Notes: generated by a model from the letters alone, not told the origin. Shown: positions 10,930 through 22,679, counted from the stretch's first letter. The stretch: 64,000 nucleotides of DNA from Triatoma infestans (GCA_011037195.1 JAAEAF010003124.1:1-64000), one strand, 5' to 3'. Numbers and translations are program-made.

Positions 10930-11300
10930 TTTTCTTAGATATCTGTCACTGAGAATGTACGAACAGCATAACTAAAAAATGAAAAGTCACAAATCGTTCA
11001 AATTTATGTTTGATTTAAGGATCCCCCAGGTGATCCCATTAATGAAGAATCTAATCCAAATGCTTTAATAAAGGCTTTAATAAATGTGTTTAAAAGTTAA
11101 AGAAATTCATTGAATCCATTTTTCGAGAAAATCGTAAAAAACTGAAGAAAAAAAAAAGATTCAGTAAAGTGCACTTTCGGATGATTGATTTTTCACCCGC
11201 ACTTCACTATCAGAAGCAGTGGTGGTATTTAAATGGAAAGTTTCAAATTATTTGTCCTTTCTCAAGGGATCTGGAAATATGTAATTTCCGTGAAAATTAA
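10930..11300 (+). mobile_element. Helentron-like element, highly degraded
   Basis: GTACGAACAGCATAACTAAA, AATGAAAAGTCACAAA, CCCAGGTGATCCC, TTTTTCGAGAAAATCGTAAA and AGATTCAGTAAAGTGCACTT follow the family's block order. No terminus is left. The divergence indicates an old copy. Confidence 0.45.
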
Positions 11301-11532
11301 ATTTTGAAAATACCACATCTTGCAGCAATAAGATGAAGTAATTGTTTATAAGTCATGGGAAATCCATTAGGGGGAACAGTTTTCATTCTGACCATATGCT
11401 ATCTCCTCCACTATTTTGTTCACCTGACCGTCGGTTTTAATTATTCAAATGTTTTATTTAATAAAAACAGTCGTCGTACACAGAGCTTTATTATGTAATA
11501 AATGTTATTAACGGGCAAGACGCCATTAATAC

Positions 11533-11700
11533 TCACGTCTTGATCTGTTGGATAGCGCAATCACTTTTGATGCGAGAATTCTGGATTTGATTCCTGAAAG
11601 CAAAAACAGTCAATGTAGACCCAGTATCGTGGAAAAAAAAAAGTGGAGAGCTAAAGTTAGTAGCGAGGAATAGAACTAAACGGCAGTAGGTCTACGACGT
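11533..11700 (+). mobile_element. SINE family B, degraded copy
   Basis: GATAGCGCAATCACTTTTGA corresponds to the tRNA-like head and GATTTGATTCCTG to a decayed box B. The body (AATGTAGACCCAGTATC, GTGGAGAGCTAAAGTTAGTA, AACTAAACGGCA) matches the better preserved minus-strand copy at 22680-22918. Confidence 0.6.
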
Positions 11701-11937
11701 GTTTAGAACACGCAACCCTCCAAGAAAAAAAAAGAAATCGCCGTCTACCAAATCTTGACTTTTCATGAGCAAATGAGCCAAAAGTAAGACGCAGTGCCTG
11801 GGATCTTCTCCGAAGCAGAAAAGAATTAAGTAACGGTGATATAAGAAAAAGACAGATTCAATACCTCCAGGTTCAAGAGAATGCCGAAATGATGGATAAG
11901 GATAGTGAGATTCGGTCTTCAGAAATAAAATAAAAAA

Positions 11938-12160
11938 ATTATATATTTGCCAAAGCTTCGACAAATATATTGTCTTAATCAAGGCATAAAAATAAAAAAT
12001 GTTCAACTTCAAAACATTCTCTATTCACTATTCACTGTGGTCCTATTAATTTTGCAAAAATAAAATGTAAAGTGTCTTGTTTTGAAGATGAACATTTTTT
12101 ATTTTTATGCCTTGATAAAGACACAATATATTTGTCGAAACGTTGGCAAAAATATGTTGT
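11938..12160. repeat. Palindrome of two Penelope-type termini (family D)
   Basis: The left arm (about 11938-12024) and the right arm (about 12080-12160) are inverted copies that share ATTTTTTATTTTTATGCC, TTGATAAAGACA-like and GTCGAAACG-like blocks around a ~55-bp loop. Each arm contains a hammerhead-like core, better preserved on the right. The short open frames across the arms are not genes. Confidence 0.7.
12108..12148 (+). ncRNA. Hammerhead-ribozyme-like core, family D
   Basis: TGCC at 12108-12111 pairs with GGCA at 12145-12148 as helix I. The catalytic strand reads TTGATAA at 12112 (two changes from CTGATGA). GACA and TGTC form helix II. GAAA lies at 12137-12140, then C and GTT as the cleavage triplet. 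The architecture is that of the minimal type I hammerheads known in Penelope-like elements. The changed core makes activity doubtful. Confidence 0.45.
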
Positions 12161-12359
12161 TGAGGTTCTCATTATCCTCATCCATCATTTAAGAACGGTG
12201 GAGAAAAAATCTTCAATAATGCCGAAATTTTACCTGGGATTTCGCAATAAAATATTCATTTATCTTGGTCACGGGACAAGTGAATGTAACTTTTATATAT
12301 GTCCATTTCATATCCATTTAGATCGAAAATGCCAAAGAATAAGATAATGGACTATGGTA

Positions 12360-13290
12360 GAAAATTTTGAATGTTATCTTTTGGCGAGGTATATAAATAA
12401 ACAACTAACTGCAGTTGGCAGTTGTATTTGTTTAATATATTTCTTTCTCTATTGTACTTCAATCCAAATAGTCAAAGTTATTTTTTATCTATTTAAATAA
12501 TACCTATTGTATGTATCCAATTGATAGAATGGGATATTTTTTTTTTTTGTATCTTTTTTATTTAGAAATACCCAGCAAACAATAAAGAACCTTCAAAAAT
12601 GATATAGAACATTGAATATATGTTTTTTATACCTGGCGAGTATAGTAAAGTGATTCTATTCCGTTATCATATTAAATTTATAGTGGAAGTCTGAGATAAG
12701 AAATAAAATATGAAAATAATTATTTTATATTCAACCATAGTTTTTTTATTATTTATATATTCTTGTTTTAATAAAAAAAAAACTTCTTTCTCTTATTATA
12801 TTGGGTGGAAATTATTTGTTACGTAATATTGTATTTATTATCGCGCTACTATTCGGGCAGTCCTGGTGGGAGGACGGTAAAAATGAATAACATGAAAATA
12901 TTAAATAGGTATTGCTGTAATAATTCTCTAATCCTCAATCCATGTGAAGCAAAAAATAATACCTAATTAGTCCTCAAACAACTTAAAATAAAAGTACAAA
13001 AATATTTTCTGGACAATGTATCTGAGGACTGTAGAGAGAACTGAAATACAATATTTTAAATGAAATGTTTTGCTGGCCGCAAATACAAAACCCAGAAATA
13101 TATTAACCCAGAAATGTTATAACCCATTTAAAGAACGTTACTTTGCCACCATTATCATTCAATTCAAATAATAATATTACAAATATATTAATTATTGATT
13201 CGCTGGCTAAATTAAATCAGATTATAATTAAATTCATTATTGAAGCTTTATAAATTAAATCTTTCCTCATTAAGTAAAAGTAACTGCCTA
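12360..13290. other. AT-rich stretch, no gene recognised
   Basis: Homopolymer-rich sequence with AATAAA-like words. I see no coding frame, TE motif or RNA structure. Confidence 0.55.
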
Positions 13291-13299
13291 CTTTTTCAG

Positions 13300-13490
13300 G
13301 CGTGCTTAACGTCCCAACTACCAAATTAGGTGTCGTGAACGGGGACGGAAGTTCCTACTTTAATCTACATAGTATTAACATTTTTTTTAAACGAAATAAA
13401 ATTTAGCAGTTATATACGCGAAACTCGAACTGGAGACCTCCCATTTACAAGTCCATATTCATAACCACTACACCAACATTGAGAAACGCC
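13300..13490 (-). mobile_element. tRNA-related SINE (family C), degraded
   Basis: On the minus strand GTTGGTGTAGTGGTTATGAA resembles a box A region, and GGTCTCCAGTTCGAGTTTCG a box B region, spaced as in a tRNA, with a CTTGTAA loop between them. A body with GGAACTTCCGTCCCCG follows, down to about 13300. No poly-A or target-site duplication is visible. It could also be a lone tRNA pseudogene with chance flanks. Confidence 0.5.
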
Positions 13491-13499
13491 AACATTATT

Positions 13500-14230
13500 T
13501 ACGATAGTGTTGGAAATGGAAATTGAATGGCGGAAAAGAGAGAGAGAGAATAAGAGACAGTGAAAGGATATATATGGTTGCGCCCTTAATATTGTATTTG
13601 GTTGGAATCGCCAAACAGTAGTTGTGGTCTTAGTACAAACTAAATAATGTTTATCAAGTCATAGCACGAAAACCAGTTTCCAAAGCGTTTCCAACCATCA
13701 TTAACATAGTCTTCAATTTACTATAATTATCATAGCCTCCGTCCAGACTACAGTAGACAATAAAATTGTTTTACACAGCTATATAGATATAATTGTTAAT
13801 AACAGTTTTGTTTCTTTTTTGGAAAATAACTTTATTACATTTCTATAATTATTGATATAATTGTTCTTTACTATAAATGGGCTTAAAAGAAAAAAATTAT
13901 GAGTTAGTTAAAAATAAAAACTAAATATTAAACCTTATTAACATACTTAAATGTTTTTTGTCAAGGAATGCCATGATTTTCTGCGTACTTATATGAATTA
14001 CCGATCTCAGATAAGAAAAATCGCGAAATTTATCAATTATAACTGGTTATTTTTTTTTTTTGCTTTGCAACTAAAACCTTTATATCGATTATACGAAATA
14101 ACAAGTTTGAGCTTCCTTATTTTTTTTTAATTAATTTCTCTTATTGCGGTAAGACAAAGAATTGTGATAAAAAGAAATTTATGAAATCGAATTTTTCATC
14201 TAAAAGATACGAGTACAAGATTTGATAACT
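13500..14230. other. AT-rich stretch, no gene recognised
   Basis: There is a short GA tract near 13538-13552 and several T-runs. Nothing else is recognised. Confidence 0.5.
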
Positions 14231-14237
14231 TTGGAAT

Positions 14238-14588
14238 ATGAACGAACATGTTTTTAGCGAAATAGGCTATGGCAGGGAGGGTCGACAACCTTTTAGGTTA
14301 TATATCGGCAATTTTCGTAGCTTTGTTGATGGTCAAACTTTTTTCTTATCTCCATCACTGGGAAACAGAATATCACAAAAAAACGTAAAAGCGCAGAAAG
14401 CTCAAACCAGATATTTTGTTCAGGAAGCATCATCAAATCCCAACAAGAGATTTCGGTCAAAAATTCATCAACTTATTACATATAATACTTTAATGAAGGG
14501 TATTACATTTTTCCGTGGCCAATATGACCAATATTTGGGACGATTCGTCCTAAATATCTCCACACACCCACAACACACTTCAAGCTAA
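14238..14588 (+). CDS. Unrecognised open frame, 116 aa (149 aa in copy 2)
   Basis: The frame opens at ATG with MNEHVFSEIGYGREG and has mixed composition, unlike the homopolymer-driven frames around it. I recognise no domain, signal peptide or membrane segment. A single-base difference at about 14,560 (CTCCACAC here, CTCACAC in copy 2) changes the C-terminus and length. The 3' part (TCACTTTTATTTCAAAATAT and neighbours) resembles a Helentron-like module. That argues the frame is chance or repeat-derived. I think it is probably not a gene. Confidence 0.15.
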   Translation: MNEHVFSEIGYGREGRQPFRLYIGNFRSFVDGQTFFLSPSLGNRISQKNVKAQKAQTRYFVQEASSNPNKRFRSKIHQLITYNTLMKGITFFRGQYDQYLGRFVLNISTHPQHTSS

Positions 14589-14589
14589 T

Positions 14590-15125
14590 CACTTTTATTT
14601 CAAAATATTTTATCAGGAAAACTTAGTTAAGAGAGTTTTCCACTATAATATCACTTCAGCACCTATAAGGTCCTACCCACCTGAGTAACTTTAACATAAA
14701 GTAAGTGCTTTGCTAGAATTCCATTCCAATTTAAGGAAAATCAGTTAACCAAAAATATGAAATTACTATATAAGTTTCTGAGTATTCCGAAAATATTTCC
14801 CACAATTTTCTTTGGACTTTAAACTATAAATGCTAACTGCCCATATATATAAACCTATCACATTTATTTGAAATATTTGACTGGAAAAAGTGATTTTAAT
14901 AAGTTGATTGGGGAGCTGAGACGTTAGTTTTATCTCTAAATTGAACCAAATAGAATTTTTGGGGTTGAGTATAGCGATGCCATGTATGTATAATGTTGAC
15001 GTATTCATTGTAGAACACACATTCAACTTATGCACTCTTATAGCTCCACAATATCTGTATCTATATACAGGTACTATTTTAGACAGAATTTTTGAAAATA
15101 AACTTGTTAAAAATAATCTCTTATT
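14590..15125. other. Degraded Helentron-like debris
   Basis: TATATAAACCTATCACATTT followed by ATTTGAAATATTTGACTGGA resembles the family's internal module, but it is too decayed to give ends. No gene is recognised. Confidence 0.35.
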
Positions 15126-15127
15126 TG

Positions 15128-16150
15128 AAACAATTTTTTTTTTTTACTTCCTCTTACTCTCCTTGTAAGAGGAAGTATTGTAATCGTGTCAAATTTTCGA
15201 TATCGAGTTTTCACTGGAAATATCCGTTTTGGGGTCCCCTGAGTCCAAAAAAGTGGTTTTTAGAAAATGGTCTGTGTGTTGAGTGTGTGTATGTGAACAG
15301 CATAACTCAAAAACGAAAATCCCTAGATAGTTAAAACTTGATATTCGGTTTAGGTATCACCATGGCATCTGACAGTACGTTATCTGTCAAAATTCCTCAA
15401 ACCGGGAGTACCACTTTATTTGTTGGTTTTTTACTTTTTGCGTTTTTCTCGAAAATGGCTCTGACGATTTTCTTCAAACTTGGTATATCAAAGTTTACTA
15501 CACATACAAAGTGCTACAACTTTTAATTGAAACATTTCTCTGGAAAAATTCCTTTAAGGGAAGTTATGGTTAAAGGATTGGTTAGGATTTCATCTAAATT
15601 GCTATTTCAGTTTATTAGACAATTCGGTCATCTAACTGTTAATTAGAATTGAATATGTTGTTGAAATTCCGAGTTTGAAAAAAAATCGGATAATCGGAAG
15701 TGCGTTTACTTTACCACTTAACTAAATGATTTTTTTTCGCGATTTTCTCAAAAATGGTTCCGACGATTTTCTTGAAACTACACATATAAACTAAACATAC
15801 AAAGATCTACAACTTTTATATATAACGTTTCTCTGGGAAAATTCATTTAAGGGCACTTTTAGGGTGAGGGTGGGGTTATGTTTTTCTATAAAGTGCTATC
15901 AATCATAGTTGATTATACAATTCTATCATCCTAACAAAATTAATTAGAAATAAATAGATGGCCAAAAATTCGAGTTCCTAGAAAATTACTAAACCGGAAA
16001 TGCGCTTTTACTGAACAGTTTTTTCAGTTTTCGACGAATGTCATTAAATTTTATACACATTTTATACACACACTATAAAATTTCTCAATTATAATTTTGA
16101 GAACTGGAGTAAGATAAAGTTGTGTGAGTGTTTCACACCAGATTTTTTAT
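15128..16150 (+). mobile_element. Helentron-like non-autonomous element, near full length
   Basis: The element runs from a T-run and ACTTCCTCTTACTCTCC at the 5' end to AACTGGAGTAAGATAAAGTT, the hairpin GTGTGAGTGTTTCACAC and CAGATTTTTT at the 3' end. The interior has three related modules, each with an ACCGGAAGT-like word (two of them also with a GATTTTCTCAAAAATGG-like block). It lacks coding capacity, carries sub-terminal inverted repeats, has a 3' hairpin and sits between T-runs. Confidence 0.8.
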
Positions 16151-16329
16151 TAATTTCAACTGTCTACCTTTCAGTGGCTGTACTTCAGTTACGAAGCATT
16201 TTCCGACTTATGTGTATTAGACATTTTTTGATTCAAAATGACTTCAAAAATACGTCGTTAAACTGTGGACCTCAAATCATGGGACACCTGTATAATAAGA
16301 AGGGCACATAAACTTTTAATACAGTATTC

Positions 16330-16935
16330 TAGCATCTCATTATTCAACATTTTATTCCTGTCCAGTTTCGGATTTTCATCCATAGTCAGAGTGAAACTAT
16401 CAATTTCGTGCAATGAGTTCACTTCAACGCAATATTTCTACTATACTTAAGACTTGTGGTTTTTATGTGCGGGAGGTTATAAGTTTATTTTATTATGTGT
16501 GTATGTGTGTGAATTTAATGACAAAATGGAATTATTATAAATTATTATTAGTCATTAGAAAATAGTTTATAATAAATAGCACCTTTTTAAGGATACTTTA
16601 TAACTATTCAGTTGTTGAATTCAGGTGTTAATTTTAGTTATAAAGTATTCTTCAAAACATGGTATTTATACACTATTTTCTAATGCCTAATCATAATTTA
16701 TAATAATTCCATTTTACCCATTAAAAACACATACATACACACACACATGGAAACAAGCTTACAATATCCCGCTCATACAAACCACACGTGTCGAATGTAA
16801 CAGAAACATTGCGTTGAAGTGAACTCTTTGTACGCAATTGTTAGGTTTATTCTGACGATGGATGGTCAGGAATAAAATAAATATGCATGCTTGAATGGAT
16901 AAAATACCAGATGTTATATCCAGCATACGAACCCA
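16330..16935. repeat. Palindrome with hammerhead-like arms (family C)
   Basis: The outer arms contain TTTCGGATTTTCATCCATAG and TGAGTTCACTTCAACGCAAT on the left, and GCGTTGAAGTGAACTC and CTGACGATGGATG on the right. Moving inward, AATGGAATTATTATAAATTA pairs with TAATTTATAATAATTCCATT, and AAGGATACTTTATAACT with AGTTATAAAGTATTCTT. The centre of symmetry is near 16,620. The right hammerhead core is broken: the segment after GATGGATG that should hold GAAA is deleted. Confidence 0.75.
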
Positions 16936-16939
16936 TCTA

Positions 16940-18920
16940 TATATTCTTCCACAATATTCTAGGTTTGAAGAAAATTAGAGATTATCCGCAAAAAAAAACG
17001 GTTTCCGATGAAAACTCAGTAGATATTGAAAATTTAACACTGTCAGAATATTTCTTAGTAAAGAGAAAAATGTTATAACAGAATTAAAAATAAATAAGAA
17101 AAAAAAAACATTTCAAAAAATGGGGAAATTCAAAATTGAAAAAACGCCGAAAATTCAAACATAAAATTGCGCCTATGTTTCACTTCAATCATGCAACACT
17201 ATCGATATTAATTAAAATCGATTAGCATTTATTACTGATTTTTTTTTTTTACTCAAACTGATTAGTTAAAAATTTGTATATTTTGTACGCATCTATAGGT
17301 CTATAACTTTTAATTGAAATATTTTGTTAATAAAATAATTATCTTGAGGATGCTGGGGTGAAGTCGTAATACCTTTAAAGTGGCCTACAAATGATTTAAT
17401 ATACTTTAGTAGTTTTTCAGAACATTGCAACCAAAGTTGAAAAATGAAATCAGAGGAAAACTTTTTCTGTTGTATCATTTTTTCCATCATAAAAGATAAA
17501 AATTAAAATATATCATGGTCCTAATAAATAATTATAAAATTTAACGACCTATATGTGATTAAAAAAAAATCACAGAGATTTTAAAAAAAGACACAAGCAA
17601 AATATTCTGAGGTTTGCAGATCTATATTTTTTGTAACAGATGGCCAGTATTGTAAATTACTCGGATGATTTTTTGCTTGCTAGTATCCTAACTCATTTTA
17701 AAATATGTAATTGTTTTACGCGCGAAAAAATAAATTAATAAAATATAGTAATGCCATATATTAATGCCTAAAATAATAATAATAATAAACTTTTGAAATG
17801 AAGCCTTCATGAACTTTGAAAGCAGACTTGCTGCTCACAAAAACGCATTTATTTATTGTAATTTTCAACTCTTGCTCTGGTTTCGGACACGGACAAAAAA
17901 AAAATGGTGAAAGGTAAAAAATTAATTATCAAAGCCAGCGAAGGAAGTTTTTATATCACAAATTTTCGTTTTTAAAAAAAAAAAAAAAATAGAACCCGCT
18001 TTAATATTTAACAGATGTGCTGAAAAGTAAACTATGTGCCTGTCATATGGTGGTGAGCGAGGTAATATTGAGTTATATAGGAGCTGAGGCGGTGGCCACT
18101 ATATTGGACAGAACGGTGGTATCCAATATCGTTGGACCGACCGGTCGGTCGGTGGTACCATTCCTTTAACCTTTATCCCCAGTAATAATAAATGTTCATC
18201 ACATACATATCACCCTTATATCGTAGTTTATTTTATAAAATATATACAGTTTTATATATTATATACCGGCCGATTCAGCTAACTTGCCCCATCCCTGTAA
18301 CTTTAGAAAGAGTTGTGGTATTATCGTGCGACAAAATTCTGCATCAATGGGATACCATAAAGTTTATTTTGAACATATTTAAAATTTAATATGAAATTAA
18401 AGAGAATCCTTGGCTTATTGCGTCTTTAAAATTTCAAATAAGGCCATAATATTATTTTAAACATTATTTTTTTATTGTAAATTCCAGTCTAAATATAATT
18501 TTGAAGCATATTTTTCAAGTAACTTTTGCCATAAAAAAGTTATAAAGTTTTTTCAAAAATCTTAATTGCATATTTTTTGTTACAGGCGTAATAAATAATA
18601 AAAATATTCTTCAATAAGCTTAAATACTCTTTAGTTAAAATTCTGTTTGTAATCTTTAGAAATAAGAAAAAAATATGTTCGATGTTTGGATTGAATATGG
18701 TCGAAATAGTCGATTGTCTGCCCATGTTTACAGGTATTTAATTGAAATAAAGAAAAAAAACGATGTCAAATTTTTATTTCAAATGAGATTATTTGTTCTC
18801 GAGGAGGCGTACAAAAAATTATTATTCTCTTTCCAGCGCGGCAATAAGTATTCTACTACTTGATAGACACCGAACATAACAGCAGACAACTTTTTACAAA
18901 TAAGCATTCGTTTGGAATAC
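16940..18920. other. AT-rich stretch, no gene recognised
   Basis: Short frames at 16887-17078 and 18192-18389 are AT-driven and unlike any family I know. A 14-bp perfect palindrome, ACCGACCGGTCGGT, lies at 18136-18149 next to a further GGTCGGT. No RNA gene is seen. Confidence 0.5.
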
Positions 18921-18924
18921 TTGA

Positions 18925-19260
18925 TCAATGGTATTTGTTCTCTTCACAGATGGAGTGAGGGAGAAAAGGTGGCATTTCATTTAACTTATCAGTCCTTGTT
19001 AATGAAGAAGGCATGGAGTCTTCCATATCCCTAGCATGAGTCAAAAAGCCTCTTCAAAAAACACACCTCAGTTAAGGTGTGGGGTAGAATCAATGTCCAT
19101 GCACATAGCGAACTGCTTGTCATATAAAACGGAGCTTCGGCCGCATATATATACACTGAAGAAGTTCTTCATTTGCTCCAATTAAGGAGACAACTTTGTG
19201 CTGATGCATGATGATGTATCACCTTAAAATGTGTTTATTTTAAAACAACCTCAATTGTTC
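18925..19260 (+). pseudogene. Tc1-like transposase relic
   Basis: Translation in changing frames gives VFTDGVRE near 18937, SVKVWGRINVHAHSELLVI from 19069, then NGASAAYIYTEEVLHLLQ, and FVLMHDDVSP near 19195. These follow the Tc1/mariner order: FTDES (first Asp), a VWG.I block, an LNAQRY-like block, and MHDNAPPH with the second Asp. Stops interrupt the frame after LLVI and after VSP. No terminal inverted repeats are found, so the element is old and inactive. A matching relic lies in copy 2. Confidence 0.65.
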
Positions 19261-19424
19261 CGTATGAGTGTCTGGTTTAATAACAGAAGAAGAAAAAAAA
19301 TAATTAACACACTGAATCAGTGACAGGAAAGAATCGATCACTTGAAATATCCAAATTTATAGAGAGTTTATTTATTCCAAAACTAAATTTCAAATAACTG
19401 AAAATTACCTATGATTTTATCCGT

Positions 19425-19550
19425 CTTGCATGCTTAATTTTTTTTGGTTCTGACCGGTTTCGAATTCTCGTCTATCGTCAGAATAAGACTATAAATTCAT
19501 TTAGAGAGTTGACTTCAACTTAATGTTACTATCACGCAACATCCTGTTGA
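19425..19550 (-). repeat. Single family C arm with hammerhead-like core
   Basis: On the minus strand CTGACGA (19475-19481), a stem region, GAAA, CCGG and TC follow in order, then AGAACC. The arm also carries GTTGACTTCAACTTAATGTT and TCCGTCTTGCATGC, as in the palindromes at 16.3 and 38.3 kb. No inverted partner is present within reach. Confidence 0.55.
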
Positions 19551-20055
19551 TGCCATACAATCAGTATAATACATGCAACTTTGGTCTGGCCAGAAGCAGC
19601 CAGGTCTCCAGAAAAACAAGAACCACGTTATATAAAACCCTTATTCGCCCAGTAATGCGTATGCTTCCCAAAGCTGATGAAAAGAAACTCTTTGTATTTG
19701 AAAGAAAATTTCTCCGACGCATTTTTGGAGCCGTGAGAGAAAGGGGATATATGTGGGAAATGAAGAAACAAGGAGTTATATGAATTGTATTGTATACATG
19801 ATAAGATTGTCTAGGCTGAACTGTGCTGGTCATGTAGCGAGTATGGAGGAAAGTGTAGTGCCAAGATGGATCCTGGATGGAGAGCTGGGCACAACAAGAA
19901 AGAACGGTAGGCCGAGGGTGGCTTGATGGTGTGACCAGTTGATGATGCGGGGAACTTGTTAATAGTTAGCAACTGGAGAACAGCTGCAACTGACAGACAT
20001 CTCTGGGAATAAGTTCATTGAGGAGGCCAGGACCTGTCAAGGGTTGTAGAGCCAA
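19540..20055 (+). pseudogene. RTE-like LINE C-terminal fragment (second lineage)
   Basis: The frame reads RKTRTTLYKTLIRPV, KADEKKLFVFERKFLRRIFG, then after a frameshift IRLSRLNCAGHVASMEES, VVPRWILDGELG and RKNGRPRVAW. This is the post-RT region of an RTE-like LINE (ADE..L..FERK.LRRI.G...GHV.RM...GRP...W). Compared with copy 2, a 17-bp segment between direct repeats TTCCCAAA is missing here, removing the expected YASQTWT block. Copy 2 in turn lacks an 18-bp segment near 19601. Confidence 0.8.
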
Positions 20056-20059
20056 GTAG

Positions 20060-21670
20060 ATAGATAGTAGCAAAAATGTGAACACAAAATTTTTGGACTT
20101 TTTCCTTACTATTTTGTTTTACTTTCTAGCAAAAGGAATAATAGTCTGATTTGATCATTTCAGTATTTATAATTGGTTAAGTTTATAAAATTTCAGAAGA
20201 AATGCTATTTTGGCTGTTGGTCTGTTGGCCTCTCTGTAGGATTTGTTGAACTTCAGAAACTCAGAATACGCTTAGCAAATACTAAGCTAGGCGCCGAACA
20301 TGGTGAAGCTGTAACAATTTAAAGAAAGAAAAAAATACTGAAATGACCCATTAGAAGAAATTTTGAAGAAATATCTTGAAAAAAATGTAGCTGTTTTTAA
20401 ATAAAATCTCAAGAAAAAAAATAGGTACTCTTAAAGATCCAGTAGGGGTTAGTGGGCTACCACTACTTTGGAGATCTTGGCACTCTACCTACTTATATGA
20501 CCCTAATTACCTAACTCTGACATATCCAACACTCATACATATTCAAGAAAGCTACATTTACAAGATCTAAAGGTGGTCGCTGTCCGGTAAAAGTGGCAAT
20601 AATTCTTAAGGAGAAACAGTATAAGCTCTGTCACAGACTATCTTGCTCAGGTACTAGGTCTGGAACCCTATATAATTTACAGGTCAATTAAATTTGTTCA
20701 ATTTGTCAAACACTTAGCTTTTCGGGTTGGGACTGCGCGATCTATGGTTTGTTATAAACTGGCTATTGCGTCCATATTGCAATACGCCAATTTCAAATTA
20801 GTATTGATCGGTTACTTAATATATACTACCCCGAAGGAATCATTAAGTTGAAATAAAATTAAAAAAAAAAAAAACTGTTAAAATTAAAAAACAAATTAAG
20901 TAGTCATTCAAATAATTTATGAAAGCAATTTTCATATTAATTGCTCACTTGCAATCTAAAATATGCAATAAAAATGTACAATAATCAGTAAAATTTATTT
21001 AATGAGATCGAAATGACCTTGGGAGGGTTTATAAGACTTGGTGGTATCCTAAATACTTTTTCAGCGATGAGGGGCACAGAGTATAGTGAAGGCTTGGTGA
21101 AGCATTTCACGTATGTAATAAGTGAATCTAGAGAGGAGGTGGGGGTGTGCTCTCGGCAACACCATTAATACACTATAATAGTGCGCCATGGCCTAGTTGT
21201 GGATATTTAGCTGGCATGTGACCATGATATTCAGCTATGTAAACTACCCAGACTACTAGATAGTAGGCAGAATACATCATCTACCTATCTTACCACCATA
21301 ACATCATTTATTTATTTAACAATATTAAATTGAATAATAAAAGATTTATTTTTCAATTACCACATTGTATGTGACGATGCCAATGTGGGTCGTGCTTTTT
21401 CTGCAACAACATTAAATAAATAATCATTGTTAGTTTCTAGAAATGAACTTTCATCAAAGATATCTATCTTATCTTCAATGTCCATCAATGTAATTACAGC
21501 ATTATAATATAATGAAGCTATAGACGATATTAGGACTAGCATCACACTATTTTAATGTGTCTCATGAGTGGACAATACAATCTTTTACATTTTAATCATT
21601 GTTAGATTCAAAAGTCTTTGATGCATATTTTCACTTTTGAAAATTTAGTTTTCTTTACAACAATTTCTTT
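20060..21670. other. Unassigned stretch containing the empty LINE insertion site
   Basis: No gene is recognised. The sequence AACACTCATACATATTC at 20528-20544 is the uninterrupted version of the site that holds a LINE at 61438-62155 in copy 2. Confidence 0.6.
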
Positions 21671-21678
21671 AAAAAAAA

Positions 21679-22678
21679 TAAAAAATCTGGTGTGAAACAC
21701 TCACACAACTTTCTCTTACTCCAGTTCTTAAAATGATAATTGACAAATTTTATAGTTTGTTTACCAAATTTAATGAAATTCGTCGAAAACTGAAAAAACT
21801 GTTCAGTAAAAGCGCACTTCCGGTTTACTAATTTTCTTGAAACTCGGAATTTCAGGCCATCTATTTATTTCTAACTAATTATGTTTGGATGATAAATTGT
21901 ATAATGAACTAGGATAGCACTTTGATGAAAATCTAACCCCACCCCTCCCCTAAAAGTGCTCTTAAAAGAAATTTCCCAGAGAAATGTTTTAGATAAAAGT
22001 TGTAGATCTTTGCATGTTTAGTTTATATACGAAGTTTCAAAAAAATCGTCGAGCATTTTTGAGAAAATTGCGAAAAAGTGAATAAATCATTCAGTAAAGT
22101 GGTACAGTAAACGTACTTCCGGTTATCCGATTTTTTTGAATCTCGGAATTTCAACAACATATTTAATTCTAATTAACATTATTTAGATGACAGAATTGTC
22201 TAATAAACTGAAATAGCCCTTTAGATGGAAACCTAACCCCACCCCTCCCCCTAATGTGCCCTTCAATGCATTTTCCCGGAGAAATGTTTCTAATAAAAGT
22301 TGTAGCTCTTTGTATGTGTGGTTGATGTTTAAAGTTTAAAGAAAATCGTCGGAGCGATTTTTAAGAAAATCGCAAAAAAAGTAAAAAATCCAACTAGTAA
22401 AGTGGTACTTCCGGTTGAGGAATTTTTACAGATAACGTACAATCAGATCCCATGGTGAACTCTAAACGGAATATCAAATTTCAACTTTCTACGATTTTTC
22501 GTTTTGAGCTATGCTGTTCACATACATACATACATACATACACACGGACCATTTGCTAAAAACCACTTTTTTGGGCTCAGGGGACCTCAAAACGGATATT
22601 TCCGGTGAAAACTCGATATCGAAAATTTGACACGATTACAATACTTCCTCTAACTAGGAGTAAGAGAAAGTAAAAAAA
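21679..22678 (-). mobile_element. Helentron-like non-autonomous element, full length
   Basis: Both ends are intact: AAAATCTGGTGTGAAACAC and ACTTTCTCTTACTCC at the minus-strand 3' end, and CTAGGAGTAAGAGAAAGTAA at the other. Two C-rich CCCCACCCCTCCCC blocks mark the internal modules, and an (ACAT)n tract lies near 22520-22545 where other copies carry (GT)n. A SINE B copy directly abuts the 5' end. Confidence 0.85.
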
Positions 22679-22679
22679 A

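Larger units (their letters stand above)
6888..22380 (+). repeat. Large direct duplication, copy 1
   Basis: This stretch matches 47758-64000 in the same orientation. The offset is exactly 40,870 from 6888 to about 14,560, with about eight base differences that I found (for example near 10305-10322, 11008, 12711, 13081 and 13801). From about 14,570 onward the offset shifts repeatedly (40,869, then about 40,906, 40,902, 40,892, 40,900 and 41,618) and substitutions become frequent. The right boundary cannot be set, because copy 2 runs off the window end. The simplest model is a tandem duplication with a ~40.87-kb unit. An assembly artefact that placed two alleles in series is an alternative. Confidence 0.95.

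Noticed and set aside
13425..13490. A functional threonine-type tRNA on the minus strand
   Set aside because: The stems are imperfect and the sequence continues into a repeat-like body; I call it a tRNA-related SINE relic.
18675..18863. 62-residue frame as a host gene
   Set aside because: It is AT-driven, the copy 2 equivalent carries an in-frame stop (CTCTAGG), and no homology is recognised.
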